From assembly GCF_020497125.1 (NCBI RefSeq), contig NC_059087.1:15409925-15473924 (forward strand): a stretch of DNA of 64,000 nucleotides. The letters run 5' to 3'. Within the stretch, counting starts at the first letter, position 1. Each line of letters begins with the position of its first letter. A model generated the notes under the pieces. It was not told the origin of the DNA and did no database searches. It saw only the letters and a program-made list of their open reading frames with translations. The position numbers were made by a program, and so were the translations under genes. The DNA comes from Mauremys mutica (Eukaryota; Chordata; Testudines; Geoemydidae). Shown here one piece after another: positions 47,541 to 60,536 of the stretch.

Positions 47541-50503
47541 CAGTACGCTTCTGGATAGGAATCAGAATATTGACATTGTGGGATAAGAAAGTGCATTTGA
47601 TTGTGGTGTTTTATTTGGTTCTTAGCACTTCAGTTTTCAGGTTACAAGCTCAGACTTTTGTGGACAGCTGCAATTAAGGAACAGATAACACACATCATCA
47701 GAATTGCCCAGGGTTTTAAAAAAGAGGAATAATTATGGTCTTTACTGTGCTCCTCTAATCACAGGGCAGGCCTGACTGGAGGACATGTTATTCCACTGTA
47801 TTATCACAGAATGAATACTAAACTAAGCAGAGAAGCCACTTCATTCTTTCTTTCTCCCCTTGCTCTGTTTACTGTTGTTGTGCATGTATCCCAGGTGCCT
47901 GTGGGGCTGTTTCAATTGGAAACTTGCGCTTACTGAATGAGTGTCTTCCCCCTCCTCTCCCCCAAAATGGCATCTGATGCCTGCAGGCCACTTGCTCCTC
48001 CCATGGAGGCAATTGTGTGAACTGTAAATAGCTATTAGGCTGGCATGGCCTAAATTAGCTGCAAATTGACAACTCAATTGTAAAACAAACAAAAAAAATG
48101 ACCTAGTAATTAACGGGATATTTCCATAAAGCCATAATTACCATTTAGCTCTGTGCCATTTGTACTTCCCTTTATTCTAATAAGCCCTACTTCTTTTTTT
48201 TTTTTTTGGTTCTCTTCTGCCAGAGAAAATATTATTGTTTCAATCTTTGCAATTTTTCAAGCTGACCTTGGAAAAATAAATGATTAGTCTGTCTGCTTCC
48301 CCCTCCTGTAGGAGAGAAGAGAGTTTGTTTGTATTGTGCAACCTTCCTTTAGCAGAGGTTTTGTTTTAACTTAGAGATAGCATCTTAACGGTGTTCGTCA
48401 AAGCTCAAGGCCTTCCTCATTTTGTCACTTACAATCAATGGCTGTGTTTGGTTCCCCCTTCTGCACTTCCCCCACCCCTCCTCTAGCCTAGTGAAATAAT
48501 GGTACTGATGAGCTCTTATCTTTTTGTCACACAGCATAGCAGACAAATTGATTTATGTCTGTGGCATCCTACTCCTGATAGTGCCATAATTTACCACTAA
48601 ATATTGCTTTGACACAATAGTTTTGTAACAAATACATAATGCATATTGCTCTACTTTCCCTCCACCTCAATCGGTTTTTGAATTAATGGAGTGAGACTCC
48701 CTCAATTCAGAGGAATCTTATGTCCAATGCTTGCTTGGAGTCTTGCAGAATACCAATCTGCTGCTTCTCCTTGCTTTCTCTGCTTAGTGTCACCTTGAAA
48801 TGAAGCTGGCTCCCCCATTCGTTTTTTTCTTCTTCCTTGCGTTGTCAAATGAGGCGGTTCTTCACTCCTTCATGAGGAGCATTGCTTTAGTCAAAAAGGC
48901 CTGACTTGATTTATTAGATAAAAAAATCCATTGTGTAAAAGGCTGGAAGGCTTTTCATGTCCTTGCACAGAACTGACGTGCTTTTTGGGAGCTTGCAATC
49001 ACTTGTTTCATTAAACTGGAGCAATACAGTAAGAAATGCAAAATTATTTATGAATAAAAAAGACAAGCTCTTTCTGCCTGGCTTGGCAGATATATTGGTA
49101 TCCCCTTCCATCTTCATAGAAACACTAAGGCTATATCCTAAGAAGTTGGGTCTGCATCGTAAATAATTATTGTGGCAAGTGAACAGTTCGGCACCAGTTT
49201 TAACAATCCCATCCATGTAGATTAGACAACTGGAATCATCTTAATGTTTTCTCATTTTAAAGAACACAGCAGCAGAAGCAAAAGTGAAATTGGAAAATAG
49301 AGAGGACTGGGATGCTTTTCCAGATATATGGTTTGAAATGCAGACTTTCACTGGGAACGAGAGAAATTGAACTCAGTTGAACATCAGTAGGAATATGACA
49401 TAATTAAATCTTTTTCTCTATACTGTTGTACATCACACTTAATCTTAAATATACTTTTCTTCCGATAGTCTTAACAGTATGGGAGAAAAGGTGAAGTTTT
49501 TTTCTGTCTCCAAATATTTTGAAACACAAGAGAGGCTGACCTGGATATGACACCATTTGAAATGTGTTTATTTTGTGTTAGTCTGGAGATTGTAATAAGC
49601 CTTCTGCTCCTTGAGTTTCAAGGCTATTTCAGACCACTGTATTCTTGCCCTCAAGTATAAAGTCTGTTTTTGTTGCTAGTCCTTGAAGTATGCAAGCATG
49701 AGCAAAGCCCTGCCATTCGTGCTACTGGGATTCTGGTTTGCCTGTCATCTACATCTCCCCTGCTTCCCCTTTTCCTTTCTTGCCAACCTCTGGCCAGGAG
49801 TGGGAGGAACTTGTGATCTCTGTAGAGAACAGTCAAGTATTGCAGTTCCAAGAATTAGATGCAATATGGAGGTAGAAAGAAGTGTGGGGAGAAGCCCACA
49901 TACCACATAACCGTTGATAACATTGGGCAAGGATTGCAGGAGTTCACAGACCTTCCTGTCAAAACCAGACATGTTGCCCTTGACTGCTGAATTTCAGGTG
50001 TTGTGGTTGTGGGTTCTTTTGACAACTCAAAGATAACCATGCACCTGCTTTGTAATTCCATCTCAAATACCCATAGTTACATAATAATAATAATGGATAT
50101 TTGTTACCTGCAGGTCTTATGTTAATTTTCAATCAAGCGACAGTACTGGGGAAAAAAGGAACTTCTAAAGTGATCGTGGGTTGTACTCCCGGTATGGCAA
50201 ATTACTACATATTTCTGTCAGAATTTCAGTTGTCAGAGATACCTCTCAGCCTATACGCTACCAAATGACCTTGCCAGTTATGTTTCTTTTGGCATTTAAT
50301 TTGGAATTACGATCAGCTTACTTCCCCAATGGTTCCTCTTCTCTTCTGCATCTTCCTTGTCTTGCCAAGTATGAGGATCTCAGAGGAATCAGAATTCTCA
50401 GACAGACACAAATGAAAAATTCTGTTTCATATATTTTTATTTTCTAAATGGAAAAGAAATTATTTACATGCAGATCAAATTTCAATGTCAAATGATTGTG
50501 AAA
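47541..50503. other. No gene seen
   Basis: About 3 kb without a gene. A T-run lies at 48195-48207. The AT-rich stretch at 48040-48290, with CCATAATTACCATTTAG and AATAAATGATTAG, is noted in the findings. Confidence 0.55.
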
Positions 50504-51010
50504 AATAGAGTTGGAAAAGACAGATTGTCTTAACCCATTTAGTCCATCCCTTTGCAAATGCAGAATTGTTCCCTATAATCTAGTGCATTTGCAATCTGGC
50601 TTTCAATGACCCGAGCAGAGGTGGTTCTAACATTTCTGTTGGGAGGCCATTGCACAGTCTGACTACTACAGGTAGGAAACTTTCTAATACGCACACTGAA
50701 TTTTCTTTGAATTAATATACCCCTTTTCTTCTACAGTAGGTACACACACAAGTAAACTCCAAACAGTTCATCTTCCTTCTTGGTGCTTACATACTTCAGA
50801 TACTTCTGATTCCTGGCACTCCATCCCCTCTTAGTTGTCATTTGGCTAAGACAGACATATTTAGTCCTATTTAGACATACTTATCTCTACTCATAAGTCA
50901 ATCATTCCAGCCCCTTAGTTATTTTTGTTGTTCTTCTCTTGGTTCCTTTCAGTTTAGTAACATCTTTCAAATACTGAAGAGCTCATTACTGATCATGATG
51001 TTCTTTGTTG
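50504..51010 (-). mobile_element. Old CR1/L3-like LINE fragment
   Basis: On the plus strand it begins AATAGAGTTGGAAAAGACAG, then CCATTTAGTCCATCCC, then GGGAGGCCATTGCACAGTCT, the same order as the 3' end of the CR1 at 18180-18360 (GGGCTGGAAGAGACC, CTAGTCCAACCCC, CCATTCCAGTGC). The rest is a diverged stretch with CTTCTCTTGGTTCCTTTCAG and ACATCTTTCAAATACTGAAG. Much older than the CR1 at 18180. Confidence 0.6.
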
Positions 51011-51235
51011 CGTCTCATAAGTGCTGTATAGGGGATAATATCCATTCTACTCTGTAATGCTGGTCATGTCATTGTGACTGCTCTCCAGAAACAGCTCAAA
51101 ATCACATTGCCTTTTTTACCCTCATATTGCATTGCAAAACATAGCTATTTGCTATCCATGAACCCCTACTAGCCCATTTTTAGACTAATGTGTGTTTGAT
51201 GTTCTGCTCAGGACACCCAGAACTGTAAGCCACCG

Positions 51236-52277
51236 TGTTACCCCTCTGCCTTACCAAGAGTGAACTTTGCTGGAGATTAGACTGTATGTTATCTCCCTGC
51301 CACACCAGTCTATCTGCTTCACCAGCAAGACACTGCTAGTCTAAACCTTGCCTTACAGGCAGCAATTAGTGAAGCCAGTTCCCAAGTTCCCCAGAGATAT
51401 CTCACTGAAGTGTCCAGTCTCTCTTACTGTGACACTCACAGAAATTGTTAAATTTGCTGCCTCCTAAAAGACAGTGTTGTACACACCAACCTGCTAGGTT
51501 AGCTGAAATCACTTTAGTGTACACAGCTCTGCGATGATTTTATAATAAAAACAGATTTAAGTGATACTAAGAAAGAGAAAAGGAGACAGGTATAGATACA
51601 AGCACAACAAAATATATCTCTGGGGAATTTTCTAATACCTGAATCTTAATAGATTACAATCTTGGTCTCAGGGCAATTTCTCACCCATAGTCAGTTCCCA
51701 GACACTTCAACCCACGTGGTTGAAGGATCCACCTTTCACAGATTCCAAGAGCTCTGGCCTCTTTTGTCCTTTAAGTGATGATCATGCCTTTTTGTTCCCC
51801 TTGTACTACCCAAAGTCTGTTGTCTCTGACTCAAGAGCCAGGAAGGGATCCTGGGGTGCATATTCTGACCTGCGGTGTATTTACTAAATTGTCTCCTTGC
51901 CTCATCAAAGCTTGATGGCTTTGTTTACCTTACACATAAATGTACTTTCATTGTCTCCTGATTGTAATCAAGCTGGCTGGATAGGAAAATCCACATTCCT
52001 TTGTCTAGACTTGGTATATAAACTTCTGCCCAAACACATTTTAGGAACATATTTGCAGCACACACACACGCACGCGCACACACACACACGCACAAAACTT
52101 TTGGACACAACATGTATATGATTTTCGGGATCATCTGTTTACATATAATACATAAAACACCTTTTAGATATATATTATGCCATCAGTGTGTTGGGGGTAG
52201 TGTATGTGTCAGACCTGATATGAATTATAGTATGGTGGGCCCGCTGCCAGTTTTGTTTAGGGGCTCTGAGGGTCACA
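51236..52277 (-). mobile_element. LTR-like repeat, unclassified
   Basis: A 1-kb non-coding unit that I recognise as resembling a turtle LTR. On the minus strand it begins TGTGACCCTCAGAGCCCC at 52277, close in form to TGTGATGC at 32848. A minus-strand TATATA box candidate lies at 52014-52022. A CA/CG microsatellite lies within it at 52058-52095. No internal retroviral genes and no clear target duplication; the left end is approximate. Confidence 0.5.
52058..52095. repeat. (CA)n with CG steps
   Basis: Alternating purine and pyrimidine from GCACACACACACGCACGCGC through a further CA run; a second candidate Z-DNA tract like that at 2741. Confidence 0.95.
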
Positions 52278-54727
52278 GCATGCGATTTGAAATTTTTGTT
52301 CCTTCATTTGAAGGGTGTTGACTAAAATGGTAATTAAAATGATCTGCTGATGCTTTGAAATGCAAACCACAAGAGTAAAGCTGAAACACAAATACAGCAT
52401 AGAATGGTGTTGCAAAGTTTCCATTAACATGTTCTGACCCAGGCATAGAAATCTATTCTTCTGCACTTTACCAAGGTGTTTGCTAATAATGCAAAAATAC
52501 TGAAGGTATTTTACTCTTATGTCAAAAAAAGTTATTTGCCCTGGATTGAAAGATTGAATAGAATTTTGCAAACTTGCCACAGAAGTATGTTCAGAAGATG
52601 CTGCTGAGGAGGCCCAAACCCTATCTTCTTTTTTGCAATTTTATTTCTTTTGCAGTTATTAATTTAAAGGTTTGGGTGGTGGTGGTTGTTTTTTTGACAG
52701 ATCTATGGCCATATCCTTACATTTTGTAGTAGGCAGAGCTCTGGGTCTTTGTTGATTTACACCAGCTAATAATCTGAACTCCTAGTTTTTGTCTAGTCAA
52801 TGTTCAGTTACGTGTTTTGGTACCCCCCCCCCACCCGTTTTCTTTTTTAAATCAAATATTCATTTTAAAACAGGAAAATAGGAATTATGTGATACCAGTG
52901 GTCCATCTAGTCTAGTATCCTATGACTGTGACAAGTACCTTATTATTAAAGGAACCGCAATACATTTCTGTGCAGCATAGATCTGATTCTCTTTTACACA
53001 AAGTAAATTACATACATTTATGCCCATGTTAAGGCCCCTCTAGATTGCTAGCACAGAGGAAAAGTGCCTCAGTGTAAATGAGAATTGGATGCTATATGTT
53101 TTGTTTTGGTACCTGGAAAACAGGGTCTTCGATTAGGTCCATTCTTCTAACAAGCACATTTAATTGGCCTCCATTGTACTGGCCAAGATCCATAATAATT
53201 TTCCAAGTCATCAAAGATCTAACTTCTAGGCCAATCTGGATTTAGTATTTCAATGATAAAGCCTTTCTGAGGATGTGGATGAGGATATACATTTCCTTCT
53301 TTTTCCGCAGTTACCCACCTTACTCTCAGTCTCAGCCATGGAATTCCCAGTTTCATTCTTTTGCCTGGATAACTCTTACTGCTGTTCATGTATGATTTTT
53401 GCTCCTGATTGCCTGTTTGGCTATTTAGCCAGCTGGCAGATGTCCTGAAATCTGTTGACGACTTCTCCCCCTGTGATGTACCCATCCTCCTCTGGCCCAG
53501 AGCCTAGCCACCCTAATTCAGTCCTAAGTCTCCTCGCAGGTGGCACAATGTCAAATAGCTTAATCTTTTTTTAAAATCATTCCCTTGCCAGACCTGAGCT
53601 GTAGTCACTGCACATGGTCAATGATAAATTTGTGCAATGTGGACATTTCTATTCTGCTTCTTTGCACTTTTTTGGGGAGGGAGGAGGGAGAGAAGGAGAG
53701 GAGGTTGTCCTTGCCATATCTTGCTGAGTTTTCTGATCACAGCTTAAGGGCTGCTCCGAATAAACAACAAAAGGAAGTGAAGCTAATAGAAAGAAAGCTG
53801 CATGGAGTGCATGAGGTTTTCTGTGCATTCAAAGGATTTTATTATATTGTCATGGTATATTAAGACTTGGCGCTAACAATGCCAATCAGAAAACTTTTTT
53901 TTTTTTTTTTAAGGTGAGAGATGTTCTGATGCTACTGTGAAAAGAGAGTGGTGTTAGATCTTTTAAGTTACAAAAGGGCCATAGGGAGATTTGCTACTAA
54001 AATTAATCCACCGCCAAATGGAAATAACTTTTAGATTTTAACATACTCTGTTATACCATGGCCGTATTTATCAAACCTCCAAATATTTATTGATAGCAGA
54101 GATGAGCTTCCTTTTGGGGAACTAATTGTAGATAAAAAGCATGTAAGAATCAAAACAAATCATAGCATTCTTTAGGCAGCTGCACAGTCTAGTGTTCCTA
54201 CAATGATTACGGACATGTAAAGCTGTATCACCTCAGGAAGTGATCTGTTAAATGCAACATAGCTCAAAAAGAGAAAAAAAATGGCTATTTTTGTTCCATA
54301 TTGCTAAAGTCCTTTAGATAGCTAGATATTTTAGCCCTCAGCCTGTTTCATCTTCACAAAGCTTTTTCAGAGGTTTGAGAATAGTGTCCCCAAACTGCTT
54401 GTTAAGTTTTAAGTGGTAAAAGTAGGCAGTTATTGTATAAAAAGACTACAATGTTCATTCCTGGGGGGGAATAGTAGGTGTTCCTGGGAGGAGATGGCTG
54501 CCTTACATGTCTCAATGGCTGTGATTCCTTATAGACCAAGGTATTACTAGAGGATCATGGAATTATAACATTACTAGATTGAGCAAGGGAAAAACAATAG
54601 AGTTCTCCTCTCACTTTAATGCACTGGGAAATGATGGGAAAACCTTTGGGAGGCAGAGTACAAAAGGAGGCTCACAACCCAATCTGGAGAGTGCATAAAA
54701 ATGTTGTTCTGCTAACTTGCTATTAGA
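52278..54727. other. No gene seen
   Basis: About 2.4 kb without a gene. A C-run lies near 52823-52833 and a T-run at 53895-53910. One LINE-tail fragment is listed separately. Confidence 0.55.
52876..52960 (-). mobile_element. LINE-type tail fragment
   Basis: GTGGTCCATCTAGTCTAGTA and TCCTATGACTGTGACAAGTA are the inverted, diverged match of CAGGATACTGGGCTAGATGG and GACC at 63140-63165. Confidence 0.5.
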
Positions 54728-55115
54728 TTCACAGACTTTAAGGCCAAAAGGGACCATCGTGATCATCTAGTCTGATCTCCATCGCAGGCCACAGAACCTC
54801 ACCCACCCACTCCTGTAACAGACCCCAGACCTCTGGCTGGGTTACTGAAATCCTCAAATCATTATTTAAAGACTTCAAGTTGCAGAGAATCCACCATTTA
54901 CACTAGTTCAAACCAGCAAGCAACCCCTGCCCCATGCTGCAGAGGAAGGTGAAAAACCCCGAGGGTCTCTGCCAATCTGACCTGGGGGAAAATTCCTTCC
55001 TGACTCCAAATGTGGTGATCAGTTGAACCCTGAACATGTCAGTGAGACCCACCAGCCAGACCTCTGGGAAAGAATTCTCTGTAGTAACTCAGAGCCCTCC
55101 CCATCTAGTGCCCCA
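54728..55115 (-). mobile_element. CR1-like LINE 3' tail
   Basis: The inverted counterpart of 1105-1488. Shared landmarks, read on the minus strand, are GAGTTACTACAGAGAATTCT, CAGGAAGGAATTTT, TTCCTCTGCAGCATGGGGCA, AGGAGTGGGTGGGTGAG and CCTTAAAGTCTGTGAATC. Only the untranslated tail is present; the copy is 5' truncated. Confidence 0.9.
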
Positions 55116-56240
55116 TCACTATATATATCATGGGATATTATTCTTTTAATACAATGGTAGGATGTCACACCAATGTTCTGGAGGATTTATTCCATTTTAT
55201 AATTTCTGAGATGATGCAACACAGCTTGTGAGCACCAAAGTTCTAAAACAGAGGTGGTTGTGAGGCTCCTTCTTAGTACTTGCAAGATCAGATTAATTGA
55301 CTTTCTACTTTTTTTCTTTATCTTAAAATATGTGCTGTTTAATTTCCTTAATAACAACACATGGGTGTAATATTCACAGATTATAAATAACAGGCATTAG
55401 ATGCTTGCTTATTATTGACTTTTGCATTGCAAAATAGAGAGAAAGGGTGCATGGCCAGGGGTCAGATTCTAACCAGCACAATGGATCCACAATGAAGATC
55501 CATAAACAATATGTTGAAGAGGGTAGAGTCTACTATACTACACCATTTATGCTTAGCACATCAAAGGACATGGCACCTTTTATTGTATCAGATAGGATTG
55601 CCCTGGGTTTTTGCATTGCCAACAAAGCAAAGAGCCAGTAGCCAGGAAAAGTTAGCTACCAAAGCCCACTAGCATTTATATATCTGGGATATTAAAATGT
55701 ATATGTGTCTACAACCTCATCTACAATACTCGGAAAGCTATGGTGGTATAGGCACCTCTAGCATTTAATGCTCTTATCTTTGCTAAATTAGTGCATTTTA
55801 CTTAAATCTCTCTTCCTCTCCAAAATCACAGCATCAATTTACTATTGTCTAATATTGTCCAAGTAACCAGTATTGAGCTGAGTCCTACCATCACTCTCTT
55901 CTTTGAGCAATCCCTTCTTAAATTGGTCACTAAAATTATAGCATTTAGAGAGAGGGAAATAGCCCAGAGTCATCAGCATTATCTCTTCAGTCTTAAGACT
56001 ACCAATGTCTTATCACTCAGGCAGTTATTGAGCAATTCGCCACTGTCTCTATACCAGACGAAACAAAACAGCTGGGTGCATATATGAGGAACATTCATTA
56101 TAATGCCAAAGTAATTAAGAGGTGCTCTTATGATAACTTTGCTGAGCTTTCAGATGTTCCTTAAGTAGGATGCCTACTAAAGATGTAGTTTGCAAACTTT
56201 ACAGTGTACCTTATATTGTCAGCGTTGGCTAATTATTGTC
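55116..56240. other. No gene seen
   Basis: About 1.1 kb. No gene or element recognised. Confidence 0.6.
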
Positions 56241-57263
56241 TGTCATGGCCCCAGTTGAGTGCCCCCTGCTGGACATTCAGCAGTCTGTTGTGTTTGGACT
56301 TACCTGCTAGGTCTATGAGCCTTAATCTCTCCTGTGCCTGAATTAGGCTCCAGCACTGTCTCCTTCTTTGGCCACTAGGCTCATTCCCTGGACATTGATT
56401 CTGTCTGGCATCCTTTCTCGGAAGTGGGACCCTGCAGTTCAGCTGTCTTATGCCCATAGGCCTGAGTTGACCCCCTCCGAGTCCCAGACCCCTGAAAGTA
56501 GCTTAAGCACACCCTCTACGGTGGTACTGTGATTTACTGTTTAACCCTTCAGGGACACATGATAGTTGAAGCCAATAATATACAGATTTGCAGAGGGATT
56601 TCTAACCCAATCACGCTTCTCTTTTAGACAGCACAAGATGTACACATCCTTGCAAAATAAGAGACATTTGTACACCATTCTATGCATCAAGTATTGTCTA
56701 TACTAAGGCCATTTTCTGAATGAGAGTGTCTACATGGGGGTTTTCACTTGCCCGAATGTCCTCATGTGGACAAGCCCTCAGTTTCCTCACCACTCTTGAG
56801 CATTCTTTGGGATTCAGTCAGTATCATTTCATAGTTCCAGGTCCCCTGTCCTGGACTTCACTCATCTACCCACAGACTTCTTTTCCTTTTCGAGTTGGTG
56901 AGAGAGAGCATGCTGCTCCGAGCAGACCAAGTACTTTTATAACTTCCAGTCCCCTCTGTCATGTGATTCTCCTAGTCAGCCTCAAGCCCTCCCATCTATC
57001 AGATAATTACGGTCCCCCATCAGGTGGTCTTTTACTTGGTTACCACCCACTTGGAGTCCAGACTTGAAAAACTGCTTTATTGCAGCTTTGGCCACACTCT
57101 GAGGTAACCATTGTTTTCCTAGGGCAGGGCCTATGGAGCTGCTGTTGAACCTTAACAACTATCTCATTCAGAGGCCCACATCCAGGCCCACACATTCCTC
57201 CTGTTCTTAACACAGGAAGCATAATGCAACACTACAACAGAAGACAGCCCTAAGGCCTAAACA
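56241..57263 (-). mobile_element. LTR-like repeat with a MITE scrap inside
   Basis: A non-coding unit that I recognise as resembling a turtle LTR. The plus-strand start TGTCATGGCCCC is similar to TGTTATGGTACCC at 31663. A minus-strand TATAAAA lies at 56935-56942. At about 56698-56782 it is interrupted by a segment with GTGTCTACATGGGGG and, inverted, TTGTCCACATGAGG, like a small Harbinger-type MITE. Right boundary approximate; no internal genes. Confidence 0.5.
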
Positions 57264-58014
57264 TACGGCGAGTTCATCAAATCAAAATGGAATTCATAAA
57301 CTGTTCATGGACAGATCTTCCAAATCATTACCCTGTTCTACAGATCATAAACGTTTAAGGAAAGACGAGTGCCTGGAAACAGTGGAAGTTGTATTTTGTG
57401 CATGTGTGTTGAGGTAGAATGTTATAGAGATGAGCAAACATCCTTCAAGATTATGTGAGACAGGAACAGGAGTTGTAAAAGTCTCAGTTTTCTGTTGCAG
57501 TTTTGCACCATATGAAGCAGCAATGTTTAGATGTGTCTTAACTGGAAGGAACTAAGGAACTATGCTGGCTACAAAGAATACTATAAAACGCAGTCTCTTA
57601 CACTTTACTTGACTACATCTCCCTCCAATTTCTGTTTCATGCATTTAATTTCTAGAAAATTATGATTGAGATCTCATTTTGCTAAAAGGAAAGGCTGGAA
57701 ATAATGTCTGCTCATTAGAAGTACTATTGTTTATTTAGTAACTAAGTGATTCTAACTCTCACTGTGATTGCATATGACTGCAAATGATCTGCAGTGAAGC
57801 TTTTAGTTCAGGTATGTCAAATGGATCCTGAGCTAAAATGTTTCACTTAATTTGAAGCCCAGCATATTGTTGGTTTGGTGTTGTGTGTGTGATTAATTTT
57901 TGTCCGGAGGGAGAAAGGTAGGGATGGTTCTTACTTTTGCTTCCTAAATCAGAGCTCTATGTCTGAAACTAAAATAGGCAGCTCGTCTTCTCCAACTTCA
58001 TCAGTTCATTGCAA
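57264..58014. other. No gene seen
   Basis: No gene or named repeat. Confidence 0.6.
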
Positions 58015-58110
58015 GCTTTCTAAAGCTTCTTTGCTGGAAGATGTTGGGCAAGTCACTTAACCTCTCTGCTTCTGTTTCACCCTCTGTATCTGTGGTACAT
58101 AAATGGATCC
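58015..58110 (+). mobile_element. MIR-type SINE fragment
   Basis: GATGTTGGGCAAGTCACTTA, ACCTCTCTGCTTCTGTTTCA and CCCTCTGTATCTGTGGTACA match the MIR core end. Confidence 0.7.
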
Positions 58111-59204
58111 ATATTAAAAAAGGATTTCTCTTTTTGTAAGGAAGCTATGTATACTTGGCTAGCTGTTACTCTGCCCTATATTGATTTTAATATATATATC
58201 TAAAATTGGAAGAGACATTTGCTACCCTTCCTCCCCCAGTCATCCTAGTGGTTCCACTTATTCTGTTTAGCACTATAATTCAGGTTGCTTAAAATCAGAA
58301 TTCTGATCTGTACTAGCTTTTGAAACCAGTAATCCCCAACCCAGATAATCTGGGAATAATAATTTCTTGCCCCCTTTTTGCTACTGATAGAATAAATCAA
58401 CCTGCTTCTAGAAGTCAAAGGTTTTCGGTGCATGTGCAAGTGGTCAGGTAACAATCATGCCTCCAAAGCATGGACAAACAACATCTAAAATATTTATGCT
58501 GTGGACCTTGTCCACCTTAATATTTTCAGTGAGGGATACTGACAGTTCAAGTACAGTACAGCCAAGTGCACTGTCTAATAAGGTTGTATAATTTTGATAT
58601 AACAGCCTAGCTCTGTTGTACTATTAAAGCTTTAAAATATTAATGCTCGTTAATGGTGTCACTCAGCCATTTTATATGATTAGTTTTAAGTCTCTCTTGG
58701 GTAGGCAAGAAGGGGAATTTTTAATGAAATGTTCCCTGCTCATCTGACCTGCTGTATTACTGCATGAATGCCATTTTTATGAGGCAGGTTTATGACGTTC
58801 ATTACTCTGCTCCTTGAGCCACTTCATGGCTGCTGTAATTTTTAAAGAAGAGATAAAAATAAGTCAGTTCTTTCTTCGCAGTCAAGAAGCACTGCATTCT
58901 AGCTTTGACCTTTAAGATGTCATGCATGGATTAATCACATTTCTGCTGGAGATTGTTTTAGACTTAATGCTAGCTGTGGACTGATTAGTTTACTTGCCTT
59001 ACTGGCTACTTCTTAAGGAGATTTGTGAATGCAACAAAAGCCATATTCAGACTACTTCTCCATCTCTTACCTATCAACTGTATGTGTATGTGTATGTATA
59101 TGTATGTATATATACAAACATATATCAGATATACACATGTAATGGGGTGGAGGGGAGAGTGTTTGAGTGTTCTTAATTCCTAAACTAGAAAGGTATATAA
59201 TAAT
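58111..59204. other. No gene seen; simple repeat
   Basis: No gene. A (TA)n stretch lies at 58186-58199 and a TATG/TATA repeat at 59081-59114. Positions 58560-58990 are repeat-poor and AT-rich, and are noted in the findings. Confidence 0.55.
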
Positions 59205-59312
59205 TTTTCCCAATTTAGAGAAGGTAAGTGACTCGACCAGGGTCACACATCGAGTCAGTTGCAGAGCTGGGAACAGACTCCAGAATCCCTGGTTCTCAGT
59301 CCCGAGCTGTAA
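59205..59312 (-). mobile_element. MIR-type SINE fragment
   Basis: On the plus strand: AGAGAAGGTAAGTGACTCGA, CCAGGGTCACACATCGAGTC, GTTGCAGAGCTGGGAACAGA and CCTGGTTCTCAGTCCCGAGC. This is a MIR core in minus orientation. Confidence 0.75.
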
Positions 59313-60528
59313 CTAGAAAAAAAAAACTTCCACCCTAGTAAAGGCTAAACGAAAATGCAGGTATTTGTAGTACAACCATTTTCACGTGGAAGATGATTGT
59401 ATTGTTGCCCATCCCTAAATTGATGCAGTGAAGTTAACTTCCAACAGCAGTTCTGTATTACAGAAGTTTGTCAGAACAATATCTTGCATGCATGGAACTA
59501 CTGCTGTTAGCAGCAGCAGCGCAAGGTTTTTGACCTTTTGATAAGCAAACCTGGTGGGAACGCAACAGCTAGGTTACCCAAAGATTGGCAGAGACTGGAT
59601 ATTTCATGATTCAGTGATCATTTAAAGGCAGAAAAAAAATGAAAGCCTTTTTCAGAACCTCAGAATGCAGTGCGGGGAAGGCTCTGGCCTGAAAGTGCAA
59701 AGCGATGAGGGAGTGAGGAACAAGTTAAGTGAGAAATTCAGAACTCTAGGGAGCCTTTTTTTAACTTCATGGTTAAAATGTTATTTTCCCTTTTTTTACC
59801 GAAGAATTCTCACAAGCACTGGAAAACTCTGGGCATTTCCTGGCGCTGACATTTTTGAGATCTAAAACAATCCATTCCTGATTTCCTCCTCAGCTGCTCA
59901 TGTGCTGATGGATCACAGTAGTCTACAGTACATCCCTTTTATTGGGGGTGTTATGTAAGGATCTGTGTTGGCTCCTGTAATAGGAAACCTGCATCTCTAT
60001 TTAGCTAACTCCTTTTAGCTAACTAGGTAAGGACCATGCCTCCAAGCACAATCCACTGCCTGATAGCAACTTCTCTCTTATGCTGCCTGGAAGAGGTCAG
60101 AGGGTGAAGCTGGTTGGTGACTCTCATGCTGCAATTCTCAAGGGAATCAAAGAACTAGGGAGGAGTAAAGGAAGTCTAGTTTTACATGCATGAAACTGTA
60201 TCAGATTAAGGGGACCCATCAGTGCCAGTTCATAAACAGAAGCAGATGATTTGTAAATTCATGTAGAAATTAAGGTGTATGTAGGACATCCAGCTTCCTG
60301 GTGGAAGGAGGGCAATGTGCATCTTTCTCAGAGGTGATTGTTAGTGCTGATAGTTGTTTCAGGGTGTGCTCACACAGTTACACACTCAAACTTCTCCCCC
60401 ACCACCTGTCCTGTCCTCCACAGAGCAGACAGTGCCCTGCCCTTTGGTGACGTCAGTCTTAATTGCCTCACGTTGTACAAATCATGGCATGTGCTCATAT
60501 ATGGTACTATGGAAGATCATGGTAAAGA
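59313..60528. other. No gene seen
   Basis: About 1.2 kb. No gene or element recognised. Confidence 0.6.
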
Positions 60529-60536
60529 ACCTAAGC

